Assembly: GCA_900767005.1 (NCBI GenBank)
Contig: CAAFXL010000076.1
Coordinates: 1-8,253 of the forward strand
Length of the DNA stretch: 8,253 nt
Reading direction: 5' to 3'
From: an uncultured Ruminobacter sp.
Lineage (GTDB): Bacteria; Pseudomonadota; Gammaproteobacteria; Enterobacterales; Succinivibrionaceae
Shown here one piece after another: positions 5,914-8,253 of this stretch (position 1 is its first letter; every line of letters starts with the position of its first letter). A program made the translations under genes and the position numbers. The notes below the pieces were generated by a model, which made no database searches, was not told where the DNA came from, and was given only the letters and a program-made list of their open reading frames with translations.

Positions 5914-6939
5914 TTAATAACGCTTAAAGGTTCCAACTTCCTTATCAAATGAGCGGTCATAAAGGATATTGGCATCAATTTTTTCCTTTAATACGCCTAA
6001 TGAATGGAAAGTATTTATGATATCCTGCTCAGAATCTATGGTTCTTTGAGAGATTGGAACCACTCTTACAGGACGTTGTTTGGTACCAGCGATAAACTGG
6101 TCATAAACGATTTGGTATTCTTGGCCGGTAGATTTGGCAACATACTTAGAATATGCTTCTGGGTTTTGTCGAGCCCACTCTGCAGCATCATTATAACGCT
6201 TTAAAAAATCAACGATTGCGGCATGATAACTTGGATCATTTATCGCATCTGGAGTTGCCTCCCAATAAAAATCACCACTTAAAATACCTTCCGCTGTTTG
6301 AAGGGTCTTAGCACCTCTAAGTTTTGCACTCACTATGGCATTACCATAGGAAGCTAAGGCATCAATTTCCCCAGTTAAGATAGCAGTTAAACCATCAGCA
6401 GTTGTTAAAGCAATAGCATCAATGTCTGACCACTCAAGTCCGTGCTGTTCTAAAATCTTTTTTAAGAAGTAGTGTGCTGTAGTATTTTTAACGTAACCTA
6501 CCTTTTTACCTTTAAGCTCTTTAACATCCTTGATACCAGTATCACGGCCAACGATAAGCTCTTGGTCTAAAATGTGGGTTTCACGCACTGCAATTATCTT
6601 AAAGTTACCACCATTACTTGCTTGAGAAGCACTAATTGGTGGAATTTGACTACCAGTACCAAGGTCTAATTGATTAGCAGCGATAGCTTCTAATACAAGG
6701 TTACCACCTTGTAAGATTCTAAAATCAACCTTATATGGGGTATCAGCGTTGCCGGCAGCTTCTAATAAGCCATAAGCGTTCTCAAAAGAAGCGGCTCCCA
6801 CACGAAGATTTACCTTAGAATAATCAATTTTTTGAGTAGTGATGTCAGATTCTGAAAATGCACTATTGGTTGCGGCTAAACCTGAAGCTAATAAAAATGC
6901 AGAAACGTAGGTAGTAGCCTTAGCAAAAAACTTATTCAT
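5914..6939 (-). CDS. ssuA: Periplasmic binding protein, sulfonate/taurine/nitrate type
   Basis: This 341-aa protein is a solute-binding protein that would deliver ligand to the permease. Residues 1 to about 29 form a Sec signal peptide (MNKFFAKATT start, hydrophobic YVSAFLLASGLAA, cleavage near NSAFS). There is no lipobox Cys, so it should be soluble in the periplasm. The mature part has SsuA/TauA-like features: VNLRVGAASFE at the first strand, LVLEAIAANQLDLGTGSQIPP (81-101), IKDVKELKGKKVGYVKNTTAHYFL (136-159) and ADGLTAILTGEIDALASYGN (181-200). I chose the ATG at 6939-6937, which has GAGG 6 nt upstream; a TTG 12 nt earlier is unlikely. It is the first large gene of the operon, 97 nt after the Cys/Met-rich leader ORF. 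The ligand cannot be told from sequence. Confidence 0.85.
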   Translation of the reverse strand: MNKFFAKATTYVSAFLLASGLAATNSAFSESDITTQKIDYSKVNLRVGAASFENAYGLLEAAGNADTPYKVDFRILQGGNLVLEAIAANQLDLGTGSQIPPISASQASNGGNFKIIAVRETHILDQELIVGRDTGIKDVKELKGKKVGYVKNTTAHYFLKKILEQHGLEWSDIDAIALTTADGLTAILTGEIDALASYGNAIVSAKLRGAKTLQTAEGILSGDFYWEATPDAINDPSYHAAIVDFLKRYNDAAEWARQNPEAYSKYVAKSTGQEYQIVYDQFIAGTKQRPVRVVPISQRTIDSEQDIINTFHSLGVLKEKIDANILYDRSFDKEVGTFKRY

Positions 6940-7009
6940 ATAATACCTCAATTGTAATAATAAAATGGGTCAAATGTTCTATGTATTTTTGGTTAAAATT
7001 AGTTTTAGT

Positions 7010-7041
7010 TAGTCTTTAAAGACAAGAATCTTTAAAGACTA
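7010..7041 (-). promoter_or_regulatory. Hairpin overlapping the leader-peptide stop codon
   Basis: A perfect 13-bp inverted repeat (7010-7022 with 7029-7041) has a 6-nt loop. The leader stop codon (7041-7039) forms the base of the stem. Each arm contains TCTTTAAAGA, itself a palindrome. A ribosome finishing the leader would melt the stem, while one held at the upstream Cys codons would allow it. No T-run follows on the minus strand, so it is not a standard intrinsic terminator. A Rho-linked or RNA-stability role, or a DNA operator, is possible. Confidence 0.55.
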
Positions 7042-7122
7042 CATACAAGACATCTGGCAGCACATTCGTACTATCACAAATTGAGCAATAAGCTTTCCTA
7101 AGACACTTTCAAACTTTTGCAT
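7039..7122 (-). CDS. 27-aa Cys/Met-rich putative leader peptide
   Basis: A very good Shine-Dalgarno (AGAGGTGA, 5-6 nt before the ATG) drives a 27-residue ORF, MQKFESVLGKLIAQFVIV followed by RMCCQMSCM. Six of its last eight residues contain sulfur: Cys21, Cys22, Cys26 and Met20, Met24, Met27. It ends in the stem of a 13-bp hairpin and lies 97 nt upstream of a sulfonate-type binding protein on the same strand. Leader peptides rich in the regulated amino acid are known from amino-acid biosynthesis operons, and Cys-rich ones precede sulfur genes in some actinobacteria. By analogy this one may sense Cys (or Met) charging and tune the transporter. It could also be a functional small protein. The regulatory role is inference; the ORF, its ribosome site and composition are seen directly. 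Confidence 0.55.
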   Translation of the reverse strand: MQKFESVLGKLIAQFVIVRMCCQMSCM

Positions 7123-7162
7123 AATTAATCACCTCTTTATAATAGTGTTTTACGAAATGAAA

Positions 7163-7168
7163 ATTATA
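7163..7168 (-). promoter_or_regulatory. -10 element for the leader/transporter operon
   Basis: The minus strand reads a perfect TATAAT at 7168-7163, about 40 nt upstream of the leader-peptide ATG. No good -35 is found at 16-18 bp (GAATTT at 17 bp), so the promoter may rely on an activator such as a CysB/Cbl-type regulator. That link is inference. Confidence 0.35.
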
Positions 7169-7335
7169 TAAGTTTTATATATAAAAAATTCATATTAATA
7201 TTTGTAAATTTTGATTTACTAATTGTTTTGCAAAATCCTTAGGCTCATGTGTTTCTTCGTTGTTTTAAACCCTTGGCGTTTTGCGTATTTTTATAATTAC
7301 ACGATTTTCCTTTGAAATCAAACGATAAAAATAAT

Positions 7336-7430
7336 AATAATTCTCACTTTTTCTTTTTGCAAAAAACTTAAATTTGGAATATTTAGAATTTATTTGGTTA
7401 ATTTGTAAATTATTCTAAGTGAGAATTATT
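7336..7430. promoter_or_regulatory. Inverted pair of Fur-box-like elements
   Basis: AATAATTCTCACTT (7336-7349) is repeated in exact inverted form at 7417-7430 (AAGTGAGAATTATT), 67 bp apart. TTAGAAT and ATTCTAA pair inside. The element resembles half of a Fur box, and 12 of 19 positions match the classic consensus when aligned from 7330, a modest score in such AT-rich DNA. It lies just upstream of the -35 at 7445. Iron or metal control of the Cys-rich DUF1847 gene is a possibility. Alternatively the two arms plus the following TTTTTACTTTTT could act as a long-loop RNA structure. Confidence 0.35.
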
Positions 7431-7444
7431 TTTACTTTTTAGTA

Positions 7445-7473
7445 TTGAATTATATTTTTTTTATAATTATGAT
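7445..7473 (+). promoter_or_regulatory. Sigma-70-type promoter for the DUF1847 gene
   Basis: TTGAAT (7445-7450) and TATGAT (7468-7473) are separated by exactly 17 bp. Transcription would start near 7480, leaving a leader of about 120 nt before the ATG at 7602. Confidence 0.55.
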
Positions 7474-7601
7474 TAGCTCACTTGCCAAGCAAGCGTTTAT
7501 TGTTAAGTTTCAAAAATTAGATAAATTAAAAATTCTCTTAATAGCATTGATGATAATTTTTTATTAAGGACTTGCTAATTTATTTTCCCAAGGAGTTCAG
7601 A

Positions 7602-8171
7602 ATGACCGATATCAAGCATTCATGCGAAAACTGCTCTGTAGGAGCATGTAAGGCTCGTGATGAAAAGCATTATCCAAAATTCTGTGTTACTACAGCATTA
7701 GAACAGGATTTTGTTAAAGAATCCTTAGATTGTTATAAGAATAACGAAGAAACTAAGGAAATTTCATTAACCTCAGCATGCATTGAAGGTGAGTTCTACT
7801 GCCAGATGACAAGAGTAGAAGAAACCTTAGAGTTTATTAAGCGTATGGGCTATAAGAAGATCGGTATTGCTACATGTGTCGGCTTACTTGCTGAAACTCG
7901 TATTCTTTGTCGTATCTTACAAGCTCGTGGAATTGAACATACAGTTGTTTGCTGTAAAGCTGGAGCAATTGATAAAACCGAATTGGGTCTTCCAAATGAG
8001 AAAAAGGTTAATCATGGTTGTGCCCATGAATCAATGTGTAACCCAGTTTTACAAGCTAAGACCCTAGAAGAAGCAGGTACTGATTTTAATATCATGATGG
8101 GTCTATGTATTGGTCACGATACTATCTTCTTACAACATTCTAAAGCACCTACTTGTATAAGGCTAGTTTAA
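7602..8171 (+). pseudogene. DUF1847 Cys-rich protein, C terminus lost at an insertion
   Basis: The ORF gives 189 aa, of which the first 184 or so match DUF1847, a family of unknown function with conserved cysteines thought to bind metal. The N terminus has CENCSVGAC (Cys8, Cys11, Cys16) and Cys28. Further Cys are at 44, 60, 67, 92, 103, 117, 118, 140, 146 and 169. The blocks KKIGIATCVGL, VVCCKAGAIDK, NHGCAHESMCNP and MGLCIGHDT are readable. AAGGAG 6-7 nt upstream fixes the ATG at 7602; a TTG 30 nt earlier is unlikely. After HSKAPT the frame turns into CIRLV and stops, where family members as I recall continue for about 30 more residues (TTL-KDR-NP type). The change coincides with IS-end-like sequence. 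A shortened product could still be made from the good promoter, but the gene is best treated as interrupted. Confidence 0.75.
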
Positions 8172-8253
8172 CGACGCCAGTAAATTCGTATAATGCCCCA
8201 TTGTTGTTTTAAATCCTCAGCCAGTAAAATGCCCCATTTTTTGATGATTTTCC
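8154..8253. mobile_element. Probable left end of an IS21-like element (partial)
   Basis: At about 8154 the DUF1847 reading frame is replaced by sequence beginning TGTATAAGGC. It contains two repeats of one motif: GCCAGTAAA with an 8-base insert and ATGCCCCATT (8176-8202), then GCCAGTAAAATGCCCCATT (8220-8238). Elements of the IS21 family begin with TG and carry multiple terminal repeats of the form CAGTAAAAT-GxCCCA as I remember them. The transposase genes would lie beyond the window. The family is tentative; the interruption of a conserved gene is the stronger evidence for an insertion. Confidence 0.5.

Larger units (their letters stand above)
7123..7601. other. Divergent intergenic region
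   Basis: These 479 bp separate the minus-strand leader ORF from the plus-strand DUF1847 gene. No credible ORF is visible. They contain the TATAAT at 7163-7168 and a nested dyad (TATTTTTAT 7286-7294 with ATAAAAATA 7325-7333, enclosing GATTT/AAATC at 7303-7319). They also hold the inverted pair at 7336-7430, the promoter at 7445-7473 and a small TTGC/GCAA hairpin near 7483-7493. Confidence 0.5.

Noticed and set aside
6004..6204. Plus-strand 66-codon ORF
   Set aside because: It is antisense to the binding-protein gene; chance open frame.
7010..7041. Intrinsic terminator downstream of the leader peptide
   Set aside because: The stem is strong, but neither strand has a T-run after it, so I list it as a regulatory hairpin only.
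7867..8067. Plus-strand 66-codon ORF
   Set aside because: It lies in another frame inside the DUF1847 coding sequence, which has clear family motifs.

Overview
The window is strongly AT-rich with dense bacterial gene packing and Shine-Dalgarno-led genes. The periplasmic binding protein with a Sec signal peptide points to a Gram-negative cell. The general style (DUF1847 protein, sulfonate-type ABC importer, many IS remnants and decayed genes) would fit a host-associated or anaerobic gammaproteobacterium such as a Succinivibrionaceae member, but that assignment is a guess without a search.

Left part (1-1900): the window opens in a fragment that looks like an ISL3-family transposase (- strand). 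A minus-strand intrinsic terminator follows, then an aldo/keto reductase pseudogene (- strand, 245-1095) broken by a frameshift next to its start codon and by an internal stop. Next come two tandem + strand copies of a tiny transcription unit. Each has a conserved leader, the same Shine-Dalgarno block and a short hydrophobic ORF ending near a hairpin. Copy 1 (31 aa) is intact; copy 2 has a stop at codon 4.

Middle (1900-7125): a + strand gene for an unknown 217-aa protein with a C-terminal membrane anchor converges on a - strand operon. In transcription order the operon holds a 27-aa leader peptide whose last eight residues include three Cys and three Met, a sulfonate/taurine-type periplasmic binding protein, a gap of about 430 nt with hairpins and a tandem 14-bp repeat, the SsuC-type permease, the SsuB-type ATPase, three exact copies of a 20-bp repeat, and an enolase-superfamily acid-sugar dehydratase. 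No sulfonatase (SsuD, TauD) is present. The pairing of importer and dehydratase suggests uptake and use of an organic acid, possibly sulfonated, and the leader suggests control by the Cys/Met supply.

Right part (7125-8253): a divergent, structured AT-rich intergenic region carries two inverted copies of a Fur-box-like element. It leads to a well-supported promoter and a Cys-rich DUF1847 gene that loses its C terminus at about position 8153. Beyond that point lies what looks like the left end of an IS21-like element, with the repeat GCCAGTAAA...ATGCCCCATT, running off the window.

The best candidates for something undescribed are the sulfur-residue-rich leader peptide at 7039-7122 and the duplicated small hydrophobic peptide units at 1215-1440 and 1579-1800.
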